From the NCBI GenBank assembly GCA_035299085.1, contig DATGXG010000058.1, positions 1 through 62,162 on the forward strand: a stretch of DNA of 62,162 nucleotides, in the 5' to 3' direction. Below the pieces are notes generated by a model, which searched no databases, was not told the DNA's origin, and saw only the letters and a program-made list of their open reading frames with translations. The stretch's first letter is position 1; every line of letters begins with the position of its first letter. The translations under genes were made by a program, and so were the position numbers. The DNA comes from Bacteroidales bacterium (GTDB lineage Bacteria > Bacteroidota > Bacteroidia > Bacteroidales > UBA10428). Positions 16,789-25,440 of the stretch are shown one piece after another.

Positions 16789-17910
16789 ATGCGGAAACTT
16801 GTCCTTCTCAGCATCCTTGCCATTGTTCTGTTTTCCTGTTCACGTGAAAAAAAGAATTTTACGGTAGAAATCAGGGTGGACGGCGCAGGAAACGAAATGA
16901 TTTACCTGGCACAACGCACGTTGACAGGAACGGTTGTTGTTGATTCAGCCGTACCGGATAAATCAGGCAAATATGTTGTCAAAGGTTATACACAACAACC
17001 TGATTTTTATGTACTGTATCACATCCCCCGAAATTACATTAACCTGATCATTCACCCGGGTGATGATTTCAAAGTACTTACAAGCGCCGCAGAATTTGAT
17101 TTGAATTACCTGATCGAAGGTTCTAAAGATTCAAGGCTCATTCAGAAAATGGTGAACATGCAGCGCCGTACTCTTGAGAAAATCACCGAAATTAGTGACC
17201 AGTTTGAAAAAGCACAGGGTTCGCCTGATTTCCAGAAGATAAGAACTGAGGTTGACAGCACCTATGAAAGGATTTTCAATGAACATAAACAATTTTCAAT
17301 CCAGGTAATCCGCGAAAACCCGGAATCACTGGCTACTCTAATGGCCCTATATCAGCAACTCGGGCGTAATACTCCCGTATTCGATTTTAAAAAGGATCTC
17401 TCATGGTATGAAACCGTTGATTCAAATCTTTCAAAGGTATACCCGAATTCACAGGCTGTAATTGACCTTGATCGCAAGGTTCATGAGTTGCGTGATGTGG
17501 TGAAATTTGAACCCGGTTCTCCGGCACCTGATCTTTCACTGCCTGACTCAACAGGAGCATCCAGAAAATTATCATCGCTCAGGGGCAAAAAAGTACTTCT
17601 TGTATTCTGGGCTTCCTGGTCAAGCCGGAGTGTGGATTTGTTACAGCAACTGGCAACGCTTACAAAAAAATCTTCCGGCAAGGTTGAATTATACCAGGTT
17701 TCTCTTGATAAAACAAGGGAATCATGGTTAAGCAGAGTGAACATTGTAAAATCGTCGGGCATTCATGTTTCCGATCTTAAATACTGGGATTCTCCCGTAG
17801 TTGATACATATCATATACAGAAACTTCCTGTATTGTATCTCCTGGATGAGAATGGGAAAATAGTCTCAAAGGATTTTGACATCAATTTGCTGCCCGAACT
17901 GATTAAGTGA
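16789..17910 (+). CDS. TlpA-like thioredoxin-fold lipoprotein with degenerate active site (copy 1)
   Basis: The 373-residue protein has a lipoprotein signal ending VLFSC (Cys17), so it is probably membrane-anchored and periplasmic. Residues about 25-130 resemble the DUF4369 domain that precedes thioredoxin modules in Bacteroidota, and a helical linker follows. The C-terminal thioredoxin-like domain has the hallmark tryptophan and the cis-proline P347 (KLPVL), but the WCxxC site reads WASWSSRS (274-281), with Ser278 and Ser281 in place of both cysteines. It therefore cannot do classic disulfide exchange; a binding or scaffolding role is my inference. It begins an apparent operon with a paralogue 55 bases downstream and then lpxH. 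Confidence 0.85.
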   Translation: MRKLVLLSILAIVLFSCSREKKNFTVEIRVDGAGNEMIYLAQRTLTGTVVVDSAVPDKSGKYVVKGYTQQPDFYVLYHIPRNYINLIIHPGDDFKVLTSAAEFDLNYLIEGSKDSRLIQKMVNMQRRTLEKITEISDQFEKAQGSPDFQKIRTEVDSTYERIFNEHKQFSIQVIRENPESLATLMALYQQLGRNTPVFDFKKDLSWYETVDSNLSKVYPNSQAVIDLDRKVHELRDVVKFEPGSPAPDLSLPDSTGASRKLSSLRGKKVLLVFWASWSSRSVDLLQQLATLTKKSSGKVELYQVSLDKTRESWLSRVNIVKSSGIHVSDLKYWDSPVVDTYHIQKLPVLYLLDENGKIVSKDFDINLLPELIK

Positions 17911-17965
17911 GAATTATTCTGCTAGAGAAAGAACATAAAATACTTTTACACTGACATAAATACAG

Positions 17966-19105
17966 ATGAGAAATTTACTAATCTTTCTATGCTGCGCGGC
18001 AGCTTTTACAGCCTGTTCAAAAGAACGTGTTTCAGTTTCAGGTAAAATTACAAACGCTGCTGACAGTATGTTGTATCTCGAAGAGGTCGGCGTATATAAC
18101 ACTGTAAAGGTTGACTCGGTTAAGCTCAGTAAAAACGGCCGTTTCAGCTTTCATTACAATGAAAAGATGTCAGGCTTTTACCAGCTCCGAATACCAAAGG
18201 ATAAGATTATCGTATTTTTTCCGAACCCGGGCGAGAAGATTAAAATAACTGCCGACGCAAAAGATGTGGTTTCATCGGTTGAAGTTAGTGGTTCGCATGA
18301 TACCGAGCAAATATCGAAGCTTATAAAAATGCTGAATGAAACCAGGGTAAGGCTTGATTCAGTTGCTGTAATATATGATAAAACTGAAGGTGATACGGCA
18401 AAAGAGGTCCTGAAAAAGAAGTATAACAGTATCCTTGAAAAGCACAGGCGGGCATCCATCGCTTACCTGCTTACTCATTACAACTCGTTGTCGAGCCTGT
18501 ACGCCATTTACCAGCAGTATGCCCCGAACAATTATGTTTTCTACAAAACCACGGATCTTCAGTATTTCAAGATATTGACCGATTCGCTTACCAAATATCA
18601 TCCGAAATCACCACATGTTGCTGCACTGAAGTCATTTTCAAACAGGCGGCTGAATGAACTTAAAACCCAGATGCTAATGGGAATGCCCGGAGTAAAAGTA
18701 AATCAGTTGCCTGAAATTGAGTTACCGGATTTTGCCGGTGACACCGTTTCTCTTGCCTCGCTGAAGGGCAAACTGGTGTTGCTTACGTTTTGGGTTTCGG
18801 GTAGCAACGATTGCGTAAACAATAACCTTGAACTGAAGAAAATTTACCAAAAATTCAGGAGCCGCGGATTTGAGATATTCCAGGTTTCATTCGACAATTC
18901 AGTTGAAGCATGGCAAAAAGCCGTCAGGTTTGACGAACTTCCCTGGGTTAGTGTGATTGAATCAGGAAATAATTCAGTACTGGCAGGAAACTACAATGTT
19001 ACCGCCTTGCCTGCCAATTACCTGATCGACAGGGATAATGTTTCTATTCTGGCTAAAAATCTTACGCCTGACCAGCTGCAGGCAAAACTGCAGCAGATGA
19101 ACTAA
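17966..19105 (+). CDS. TlpA-like thioredoxin-fold lipoprotein with degenerate active site (copy 2)
   Basis: This 379-residue protein is built like its upstream neighbour: a lipoprotein signal ending FTAC (Cys17), a DUF4369-like N-terminal part, a helical middle and a C-terminal thioredoxin fold with cis-proline P349 (TALPAN). The active-site loop is WVSGSNDC (276-283): the first catalytic cysteine is replaced by Ser280 and only the second position (Cys283) is a cysteine. A single cysteine could form a mixed disulfide but not the usual intramolecular one. The two genes look like an old tandem duplication, since similarity is in architecture and motif positions rather than near identity. It ends 11 bases before the GTG start of lpxH. 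Confidence 0.85.
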   Translation: MRNLLIFLCCAAAFTACSKERVSVSGKITNAADSMLYLEEVGVYNTVKVDSVKLSKNGRFSFHYNEKMSGFYQLRIPKDKIIVFFPNPGEKIKITADAKDVVSSVEVSGSHDTEQISKLIKMLNETRVRLDSVAVIYDKTEGDTAKEVLKKKYNSILEKHRRASIAYLLTHYNSLSSLYAIYQQYAPNNYVFYKTTDLQYFKILTDSLTKYHPKSPHVAALKSFSNRRLNELKTQMLMGMPGVKVNQLPEIELPDFAGDTVSLASLKGKLVLLTFWVSGSNDCVNNNLELKKIYQKFRSRGFEIFQVSFDNSVEAWQKAVRFDELPWVSVIESGNNSVLAGNYNVTALPANYLIDRDNVSILAKNLTPDQLQAKLQQMN

Positions 19106-19116
19106 CTCTTTACAGG

Positions 19117-19896
19117 GTGGCAGCAGGGAAAAATATATATTTTATTTCTGATCTTCATCTTGGACTTTATCCTCCGGAAAGAAGCACCAAACGGGAGCGA
19201 ATTCTTGTCGACTGGCTCGACAGCATTAAAAACGATGCATCAGAACTGTACATGCTCGGCGATATTTTCGACTTTTGGCATGAATACAGGCATGTGGTGC
19301 CACGAGGATTTGTAAGGTTCCTTGGTAAACTGGCAGAGCTTTCCGATTCGGGAGTCCAACTTCATTTTTTTACCGGAAACCACGATATCTGGGTTTATGA
19401 TTACCTTCCTGCCGAATTGGGTTTAAAAGTATACAGAGAAAGCATTACACGTACTATCAACGGAAAGCGGTTTTTCCTTTCTCATGGTGATGGGGTTGGC
19501 CCGTGGGAAACCGGTTATAAACTGATGAAATGGGCATTTACAAACCGGTTGCTTCAGTGGTTTTTTGCAAGGATACATCCCAATGCATCCATGGCGTTCG
19601 GAAAAAGGTGGTCAAAAAGCAGCCGGTATGCAAAGGGAATAATTGCTGAAGATTTTAAGGGTGAGGACAAGGAATACCAGATTATGTTCGCCCGGTCTGC
19701 CATTGCCAGGGACCATTATGATTATTTTGTATTTGGCCACCGCCATATTCCCTATGATATCAGGATCGCGGAAAACAGCCGTGTGATCAATCTCGGCGAC
19801 TGGATCACGAATTTCACCTATGCAGTTTGGGATGGTACCGATGTTACGCTTAAATCCGTTTTTCCGGAGAACGAGCAGAGGATTTTGAGGAAGTAG
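19117..19896 (+). CDS. lpxH: UDP-2,3-diacylglucosamine diphosphatase
   Basis: LpxH hydrolyses UDP-2,3-diacylglucosamine to lipid X plus UMP in lipid A synthesis, at the cytoplasmic membrane surface. The 259-residue protein has the full calcineurin-like metal-binding series: SDLHLG (11-16), GDIFDFW (48-54), GNHD (87-90), SHGDG (122-126) and FGHRH near residue 207. The start is GTG at 19117-19119, 11 bases after the preceding stop; no ATG fits before the first motif. It appears cotranscribed with the two TlpA-like lipoproteins. A YbbF-type paralogue of related function cannot be fully excluded, but the motif set and length suit LpxH. Confidence 0.88.
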   Translation: MAAGKNIYFISDLHLGLYPPERSTKRERILVDWLDSIKNDASELYMLGDIFDFWHEYRHVVPRGFVRFLGKLAELSDSGVQLHFFTGNHDIWVYDYLPAELGLKVYRESITRTINGKRFFLSHGDGVGPWETGYKLMKWAFTNRLLQWFFARIHPNASMAFGKRWSKSSRYAKGIIAEDFKGEDKEYQIMFARSAIARDHYDYFVFGHRHIPYDIRIAENSRVINLGDWITNFTYAVWDGTDVTLKSVFPENEQRILRK

Positions 19897-19938
19897 CACT
19901 TTAGCTATTAAGTAATAAGGATTTTAGGCCTGAGTTTG

Positions 19939-20021
19939 CAGTCACCAGTCACCAATTACCAGTTACCAGTCACCAGTCACCAGTCACCATTTACCAGTCA
20001 CCAGTCACCAGTCACCAGTCA
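19939..20021 (+). repeat. Tandem array of the heptamer CACCAGT
   Basis: About eleven copies of the 7-base word CACCAGT (or CAGTCAC in another phase) follow each other, a few with single changes such as CAATTAC and CATTTAC. No spacer sequence is present, so it is not a CRISPR. It lies between lpxH and the NhaD gene. A short three-copy version occurs at 32809-32830 between ftsW and murD. Function is unknown. Confidence 0.85.
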
Positions 20022-20077
20022 ACTTTTTCCTGCAGGGTATTGTTAGTGTGTTATAACTACCTATGACACAATAATCC

Positions 20078-21349
20078 ATGGAACTAACGCTCATAAGTCT
20101 TGTATTCATTGCAGGATATGTGTTTATTGCAATTGAGCACAAAATTAAAATTGATAAGGCTGCCAGTGCCCTCATCACCGGAGTGCTTTGCTGGCTTCTT
20201 TATTATATGAATCAGCATCATTCATCCGAAACCGAACTCCGGTTAACCGAACACCTCGGTGAAATTGCAGGCATACTGTTCTTCCTTATGGGGGCTATGA
20301 CAATAGTTGAGGTGGTGGATTCCCATGATGGTTTTTCCCTGATCACCAACCTTGTGCGTACCCGTTCAAAAACTACAATCCTTATCCTGATATCTGCTAT
20401 TACCTTCTTTCTATCAGCTATTCTTGATAATCTCACCACTTCGATCGTAATGACATCCTTATGCAAAAAGCTGATTCATGAAAAGGAAGAGAGGCTATGG
20501 TTTGCATCCATGGTAATCATTGCGGCCAATGCCGGCGGGGCCTGGTCACCGATAGGCGATGTGACAACAACCATGCTTTGGATAAAGGGACAAATCACAG
20601 CCGGCAATATTATTATCAAAACCTTTATTCCAAGCCTTGTGGTAGTTGTGGTTCCACTTGCCATTATGCTTTTCAGGTTCAGAGGGCAAAAAATTCAACG
20701 GGTTAATTCCGACAGTCAAAAGAACAGTGTTTCAGATAGCAATATTATACTCTTCAGTGGTATAGGCCTGCTGATCTTTGTTCCGGTTTTCAAAACCTTA
20801 ACTCATATGCCTCCTTTTATGGGGATGCTGATCGCCCTGGGAATAATTTGGGTTATAAGTAGTTTAGTTCATATCAACAAGAATCCGGATTTAAGGCATA
20901 AATTTTCAGTGGCTAATGCGTTGCATAAAATTGATACTTCAAGCATTCTGTTTTTTCTCGGCATTTTGCTTGCCGTATCCGCATTACAGGCTATAGGAGC
21001 GCTGACTGGATTGGCAGAATATATTAACCGCTATGTGAGCAATATATATACTACTGGAACCATTTTAGGACTTATGTCGGCAATTATCGACAATGTTCCT
21101 TTAGTTGCCGCGGCCCAGGGCATGTATAGCCTTGATGTATTCCCAACTGATCATGCTTTCTGGGAGTTCCTGGCTCTTTCGGCCGGAACGGGCGGCAGCG
21201 CCATTATAATCGGATCCGCAGCAGGAGTTGCCGTAATGGGAATTGAAAAAATTAATTTTTTCTGGTATTTGAAAAATATCAGCTGGCTTGCTTTGCTTGG
21301 CTTCTTCGCTGGTTTGGGAGCCTATATGCTTCAGCAGATGGTTTTTTAA
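20078..21349 (+). CDS. nhaD: Na+/H+ antiporter, NhaD family
   Basis: The 423-residue integral membrane protein has about eleven to twelve hydrophobic segments and the ion-transporter signatures of NhaD: SAILDNLTTSIVMTSL (near residues 112-127), AANAGGAWSPIGDVTTTMLW (near 149-168) and SAIIDNVPLVAA (near 332-343). It would exchange cytoplasmic Na+ (or Li+) for external H+. The start is the ATG at 20078. A heptamer repeat array lies upstream and no clear promoter is visible. It converges on an ion-pumping pyrophosphatase gene across a shared terminator. Sodium cycling by both would fit, but the coupling ion of the pyrophosphatase is unproven. Confidence 0.9.
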   Translation: MELTLISLVFIAGYVFIAIEHKIKIDKAASALITGVLCWLLYYMNQHHSSETELRLTEHLGEIAGILFFLMGAMTIVEVVDSHDGFSLITNLVRTRSKTTILILISAITFFLSAILDNLTTSIVMTSLCKKLIHEKEERLWFASMVIIAANAGGAWSPIGDVTTTMLWIKGQITAGNIIIKTFIPSLVVVVVPLAIMLFRFRGQKIQRVNSDSQKNSVSDSNIILFSGIGLLIFVPVFKTLTHMPPFMGMLIALGIIWVISSLVHINKNPDLRHKFSVANALHKIDTSSILFFLGILLAVSALQAIGALTGLAEYINRYVSNIYTTGTILGLMSAIIDNVPLVAAAQGMYSLDVFPTDHAFWEFLALSAGTGGSAIIIGSAAGVAVMGIEKINFFWYLKNISWLALLGFFAGLGAYMLQQMVF

Positions 21350-21370
21350 GCTGAAAATTTCTTAAATCAA

Positions 21371-21431
21371 AAATCGGTGTTCGGTGTTCAGTCTTCGGTT
21401 TTATGGGACGAATGAGACGAATGAGACGAAT
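21371..21431. repeat. Short tandem repeats TCGGTGTTC and GAGACGAAT
   Basis: At 21371-21399 the word TCGGTGTTC is repeated with a degenerate third copy (TCAGTCTTC). Directly after it, 21405-21431 holds three 9-base units (GGGACGAAT, GAGACGAAT, GAGACGAAT). The first word recurs at 25389-25414 and in the hairpin 41899-41962. Both lie between the convergent NhaD and pyrophosphatase genes. No coding potential is visible. Confidence 0.75.
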
Positions 21432-21475
21432 GTGACTGTTATACCTACATTCGTGTCAGGCTTTGGTGCAGGGGT

Positions 21476-21520
21476 AAAAAAGAGAGGCTATGGTTTGACA
21501 AGATCAACCATAACCTCTCT
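21476..21520. terminator. Bidirectional terminator between NhaD and pyrophosphatase genes
   Basis: Arms AGAGAGGCTATGGTT (21481-21495) and AACCATAACCTCTCT (21506-21520) pair over 15 bases with one G-T wobble around a 10-base loop. Read on the minus strand, the stem is followed by a T run (complement of AAAAAA at 21476-21481), as for an intrinsic terminator of the pyrophosphatase gene. On the plus strand it is followed by TCTTTT. Confidence 0.8.
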
Positions 21521-21554
21521 TCTTTTGCTACTAGTCTAAAAGCCTAATAGTCTC

Positions 21555-23813
21555 CTAAATCAGCGACGTAGCCAGTGTTACCCCCACCACAACAATGGAT
21601 ACCATGCTCATAAGTTTGATGAGGATGTTAAGCGAAGGACCGGAGGTGTCTTTGAATGGATCTCCGACCGTGTCACCAACAACAGCGGCTTTGTGGGAAT
21701 CACTTCCCTTACCTCCGAAATTGCCTTCCTCGATGAATTTCTTGGCATTATCCCAGGCACCGCCGGCATTAGCCATGAAAATAGCAAGAATAAAGCCTGT
21801 GGCTGTACTGCCGATCAAAAGGCCCATAACTCCGGCTACTCCGAAAACAATACCGGTGACTACAGGTATAATGATGGCAAGAAGTGACGGCAACAGCATT
21901 TCGCGTTGTGCACCACGGGTTGAAATAGCCACACAACGGGCATAATCAGGAGTTGATTTTCCTTCAAGAATACCCGGAATTTCACGGAATTGGCGGCGTA
22001 CTTCATCCACCATGGCCTGAGCGGCACGTCCTACAGCAGTCATCGAAAGACCACAGAAGAGGAATGCAGCCATGGAACCGAGAAATGCACCTACAAGAAC
22101 ACGCGGATTCATCAAATCGATATTGAAATACGACATGATATCGTGTATGCCGGCTTTGTGAATATCAAGACCGGTGGTAGCAGTAAACGCTTCAGCTTTG
22201 GCTGGTAACCTGGAAATTCCCACTTTGATTTCCTCAACATAGGAAGCAAGCAATGCAAGGGCAGTAAGAGCGGCTGAGCCGATAGCAAAACCTTTGCCTG
22301 TTGCAGCGGTAGTGTTTCCAAGTGAATCAAGCGCATCAGTACGTTTACGTACTTCTGGTCCCAGGTGGCTCATTTCGGCATTTCCACCGGCATTATCGGC
22401 GATAGGTCCATAAGCATCGGTTGCAAGGGTGATACCCAGGGTTGAAAGCATACCTACAGCTGCAATACCAATTCCATACAAGCCGAAGCTTATATTGGTG
22501 AAAGTAAAGTTTGCTGCAAAAAGATAAGCCAGGATAATGGCTACAGAAACGATTAACACCGGGAATGCGGTTGAAATCATACCTGTACCAATACCATTGA
22601 TTATAACGGTTGCGGGTCCGGTTTTTGAAGCACCTGCAATTGCCTGTGTGGGTTTAAAGCCTGCAGAGGTATAGTATTCTGTAGTTTTTCCAATTCCTAT
22701 ACCTGAAACAAGACCAACCAGCATGGCACCCCAAACGCCAAAATAATTGGGAATATCGAGAATGTAAAGGATACCAAGAGAAAATATTGCTATGAATACC
22801 GAACTTATATTCACCCCGCGACCCAGTGAAGCCAGAAGTTCTTTTTGAGATGCGCCTTCTTTTGTACGAACAACAAAAATACCGAGGATTGAAAGCACAA
22901 TTCCAACAGCAGCTACAAGCATAGGAGCAATAACTGCGTTAAACTGAATTTGTGTTGCATCGGTTACAGCAATACCGGCTGCAGCCAGACCTGCTGCGGT
23001 GAAGCCAGATGCGCCAAGGGCAGCTGTTGAAAGGATTGAACCGCAATATGATTCATAAAGGTCAGCGCCCATACCGGCCACGTCACCTACATTGTCACCT
23101 ACGTTATCTGCAATAGTTGCGGGATTCCGGGGGTCGTCCTCAGGAATGCCTGCTTCAACCTTACCAACAAGGTCAGCGCCGACATCGGCAGCCTTTGTGT
23201 AAATACCACCGCCAACACGGGCAAACAATGCCTGTGTGGAAGCACCCATACCGAATGTAAGTGTTGTTGTAGTAATGATGATAAGTTTCATCGACGGATC
23301 ACTTGCAATTAGTGTGTTGGTAGTGTTGTCAAGTGCACCGATAATGAAGTTCAATGCATAAAACCAGATTGAAATGTCGAGCAGACCAAGGCCTACAACT
23401 ACAAGACCCATTACTGCACCTGAACGGAATGCCACCCTGAGACCGTGATTCAATGAATGTTGGGCAGCATTGGCAGCGCGGGCTGAGGCATAAGTAGCCG
23501 TACGCATTCCGATGAAACCCGATAAACCGCTGAAAAAGCCGCCGGTCAGAAATGCAAAAGGCACCCAGGGGTTCTGAATATGCAGAACATAGGCAAGTAC
23601 AGCAAAAATCAGGGTAAGAATTACAAAAATCAGGGACACTACCTTATACTGCTGTTTAAGATAGGCCATAGCCCCTTCGCGCACATACTGCGCAATTTTT
23701 TTCATAGTGTCGGTCCCTTCATCCTCCTTCATCATCTGCTTAAAGAAATAATAAGCAAATCCAAGAGCCAAAGCAGATCCGCACGGCACTAGCCAGAAAA
23801 GATTATTTAACAT
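21555..23813 (-). CDS. hppA: K+-dependent membrane pyrophosphatase, H+ or Na+ translocating
   Basis: This enzyme hydrolyses pyrophosphate and pumps H+ or Na+ across the inner membrane. The 752-residue protein (ATG at 23811-23813; a TTG lies two codons upstream) is about sixteen hydrophobic helices long. The pyrophosphate-binding motif EDDPRNPATIADNVGDNVGD spans 225-244, and a second Asp-rich site lies in DAYGPIADNAGGNAEM (466-481). The GNTTAA motif places Ala503 at the position that is Lys in K+-independent enzymes, so the enzyme should need K+. K+-dependent members include Na+ pumps, and the convergent NhaD gene is suggestive, but the transported ion remains open. A 269-base region upstream shows no clear promoter. 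Confidence 0.95.
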   Translation of the reverse strand: MLNNLFWLVPCGSALALGFAYYFFKQMMKEDEGTDTMKKIAQYVREGAMAYLKQQYKVVSLIFVILTLIFAVLAYVLHIQNPWVPFAFLTGGFFSGLSGFIGMRTATYASARAANAAQHSLNHGLRVAFRSGAVMGLVVVGLGLLDISIWFYALNFIIGALDNTTNTLIASDPSMKLIIITTTTLTFGMGASTQALFARVGGGIYTKAADVGADLVGKVEAGIPEDDPRNPATIADNVGDNVGDVAGMGADLYESYCGSILSTAALGASGFTAAGLAAAGIAVTDATQIQFNAVIAPMLVAAVGIVLSILGIFVVRTKEGASQKELLASLGRGVNISSVFIAIFSLGILYILDIPNYFGVWGAMLVGLVSGIGIGKTTEYYTSAGFKPTQAIAGASKTGPATVIINGIGTGMISTAFPVLIVSVAIILAYLFAANFTFTNISFGLYGIGIAAVGMLSTLGITLATDAYGPIADNAGGNAEMSHLGPEVRKRTDALDSLGNTTAATGKGFAIGSAALTALALLASYVEEIKVGISRLPAKAEAFTATTGLDIHKAGIHDIMSYFNIDLMNPRVLVGAFLGSMAAFLFCGLSMTAVGRAAQAMVDEVRRQFREIPGILEGKSTPDYARCVAISTRGAQREMLLPSLLAIIIPVVTGIVFGVAGVMGLLIGSTATGFILAIFMANAGGAWDNAKKFIEEGNFGGKGSDSHKAAVVGDTVGDPFKDTSGPSLNILIKLMSMVSIVVVGVTLATSLI

Positions 23814-24050
23814 AGGCAAAGAACTTAAGGTTAATAATGGATTAGTGAGAAAAGAGATATACTAATTTGTCTATCAAATTATAATATCAATATGATAAAG
23901 ATAATGATTTAAATACATGTTGATATTCCTGATGTCTAATATTTGTGAGTTATTCGGTTAACAATTACGGCATTAGTATGACAAATCAGGCCTTGCGTTT
24001 AAGGTTCGCAGAATTCCCTTTTTTTCAGGCGTAAATACAACCCGTTTATT

Positions 24051-24058
24051 TAAATTTG
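24051..24058 (+). promoter_or_regulatory. -7-like box upstream of the DUF1080 gene
   Basis: TAAATTTG matches the Bacteroidota -7 consensus TAnnTTTG and lies 25 bases before the ATG. I see no TTG at the expected -33 distance, so support is partial. Confidence 0.3.
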
Positions 24059-24082
24059 TTTACGTAATCAAAACGTGAACAA

Positions 24083-24823
24083 ATGAAGAAATTAACTGGT
24101 TTTTTAAGTTTATTAAGCATTATGGCTTCAATTAACCTTTTCGGCCAGGGACAAAAGACCCCTGAAAGTACAGAATTGTGGGAACCGGTCCCGCCGGTTG
24201 TAACTCCCGGTACAGGAAATTCCGCCCCGTCAGATGCGATAGTCCTTTTCGACGGTACCAACCTGGATGAATGGACCAATGCGAGCGGTCAGGCAGCCGG
24301 ATGGACAGTGGGCGACGGTGCAATGACCGTTAAAGCAGGAGCCGGCATAATTAAAACAAAACGAGGTTTTGGCGACTGCCAATTGCATATCGAATGGAGA
24401 ACACCTGCAGAAGTAAAAGGTGATGGACAGGGACGCGGAAATAGCGGTATTTTCCTGCAGGGTTTGTATGAGTTACAGGTTCTCGACAGTTATGATAATA
24501 AAACCTATGTTAACGGACAGGCCGGTTCGATTTACAAACAGGCAATTCCGCTTGTAAATGCATGCAGAAAACCCGGTGAATGGCAGGCTTATGATATTAT
24601 TTTCCAGGCCCCCCGGTTTAATGAAAATGGAAGGGTAGTCATACCGGGCCGGATCACTGTTTTGCAGAATGGTGTATTAATTCTCAACAACTTTGAAATC
24701 AGGGGAACAACAGAATATATAGGCGCCCCCAGACCTGTGGTTCATGGTATGAAAGAACCTCTTCAGCTGCAGGATCACGGGAACCCGGTTTCGTACAGGA
24801 ATATCTGGATAAGGGAACTTTAA
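24083..24823 (+). CDS. Secreted DUF1080 (3-keto-disaccharide hydrolase-like) protein
   Basis: The 246-residue protein has a signal peptide (about residues 1-21, ending NLFGQ) and one DUF1080 domain. Typical pieces are IVLFDGTNLDEW near residue 53, GDCQLHIEWR, GNSGIFLQGLYELQVLDSY, and a final LQDHGNPVSYRNIWIREL. DUF1080 has a concanavalin-like fold and in some members hydrolyses 3-keto-glycosides; no partner 3-keto oxidoreductase is in this window, so the substrate is unknown. It is monocistronic, preceded by a TAAATTTG -7-like box at 24051-24058 and followed by a hairpin repeat shared with the convergent yqeY gene. Confidence 0.88.
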   Translation: MKKLTGFLSLLSIMASINLFGQGQKTPESTELWEPVPPVVTPGTGNSAPSDAIVLFDGTNLDEWTNASGQAAGWTVGDGAMTVKAGAGIIKTKRGFGDCQLHIEWRTPAEVKGDGQGRGNSGIFLQGLYELQVLDSYDNKTYVNGQAGSIYKQAIPLVNACRKPGEWQAYDIIFQAPRFNENGRVVIPGRITVLQNGVLILNNFEIRGTTEYIGAPRPVVHGMKEPLQLQDHGNPVSYRNIWIREL

Positions 24824-24825
24824 TA

Positions 24826-24911
24826 ATGTGCTAATTTGCCAATGTGTTAATGTGCTAATAAAATCCTATTGGCACATTAGCACATTAGCACATTAGCACA
24901 TTAGCACATTA
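24826..24911. repeat. ATTAGCACATT inverted repeat array between convergent genes
   Basis: Left copies read ATGTGCTAATTTG and GTTAATGTGCTAAT (24826-24859). The right side (24871-24911) has five back-to-back copies of GCACATTA. The two sides are complementary, so both converging transcripts could form a hairpin. The array runs from just after the DUF1080 stop to the yqeY stop codon, with which it overlaps. It is the same word as at 758-892. Confidence 0.85.
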
Positions 24912-25355
24912 TCCCAAAAGCTCCCTCACCTTATCCGCAATCATCTTACCGTCGGCTTTACCGGCTAGTTCTTTTGTAGCAGTACCCATTACCTTGCCAA
25001 GATCTTTTGCAGATGTAGCTCCGACCCGGGCAATAATTGCCTTTAAGACAGGAATCAGTTCTGCTTCGGTCATCTGTTTTGGCAGGTATTCTTCGATGAT
25101 ATTGGCTTCTTTAATTTCATTCTCAGCCAGTTCAGGCCGGTTTTGAGTTTTGAATATTTCAGCCGATTCACGACGCTGTTTTACCATTTTCTGAAGGATT
25201 TTCATTTCCTGGTCCGGTGTCACTTCGTGTGATCCTGATTCAGTCTTTGCAAGCAACAAAGCCGTCTTTATTGCTCTCAGTGATTCCAGCCTGTCTTTTT
25301 GCTTCGCCAGCATGGCGGCTTTCAGGTCTTCGGAGATTTTGTCGAAAAGATTCAT
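24909..25355 (-). CDS. yqeY: GatB/YqeY domain protein
   Basis: The 148-residue protein is a single YqeY domain: MNLFDKISEDLKAAMLAKQK at the start, ALLLAKTESGSHEVTPDQE in the middle, and the tail GKVMGTATKELAGKADG typical of the helical GatB C-terminal-like domain. Family members are related to the tRNA-binding tail of the GatB amidotransferase; the cellular role of the free-standing form is not established. It follows ftsZ with a 167-base gap that holds repeats, so it may be transcribed separately or as the tail of the dcw cluster. Its stop codon lies in an ATTAGCAC repeat array. Confidence 0.9.
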   Translation of the reverse strand: MNLFDKISEDLKAAMLAKQKDRLESLRAIKTALLLAKTESGSHEVTPDQEMKILQKMVKQRRESAEIFKTQNRPELAENEIKEANIIEEYLPKQMTEAELIPVLKAIIARVGATSAKDLGKVMGTATKELAGKADGKMIADKVRELLG

Positions 25356-25388
25356 GTGGTAGTTTGTCAGAAAAACTTCTTAATTCGT

Positions 25389-25414
25389 AAATCAGTGTTC
25401 GGTGTTCGGTGTTA
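25389..25414. repeat. Tandem TCGGTGTTC-type repeat
   Basis: Sequence AATCAGTGTTC is followed by GGTGTTCGGTGTTAG, giving three overlapping copies of the GTGTTCG word. It is the same word as at 21371-21399 and 41899-41962, here between yqeY and ftsZ. Confidence 0.7.
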
Positions 25415-25440
25415 GTGCCATTCTCCCTTTGCAACGCATT

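Noticed and set aside
16789..19105. Frameshift as cause of the missing CxxC motifs
   Set aside because: Both proteins continue in frame through the loop with the conserved Trp before it and cis-Pro after it, so substitutions rather than frameshift explain the loss.
19939..20021. Possible CRISPR array
   Set aside because: A 7-base unit is far too short and there are no spacers.
23814..24050. hppA promoter
   Set aside because: I searched the minus strand for TAnnTTTG before the start and found only an offset near-match, so I do not report one.
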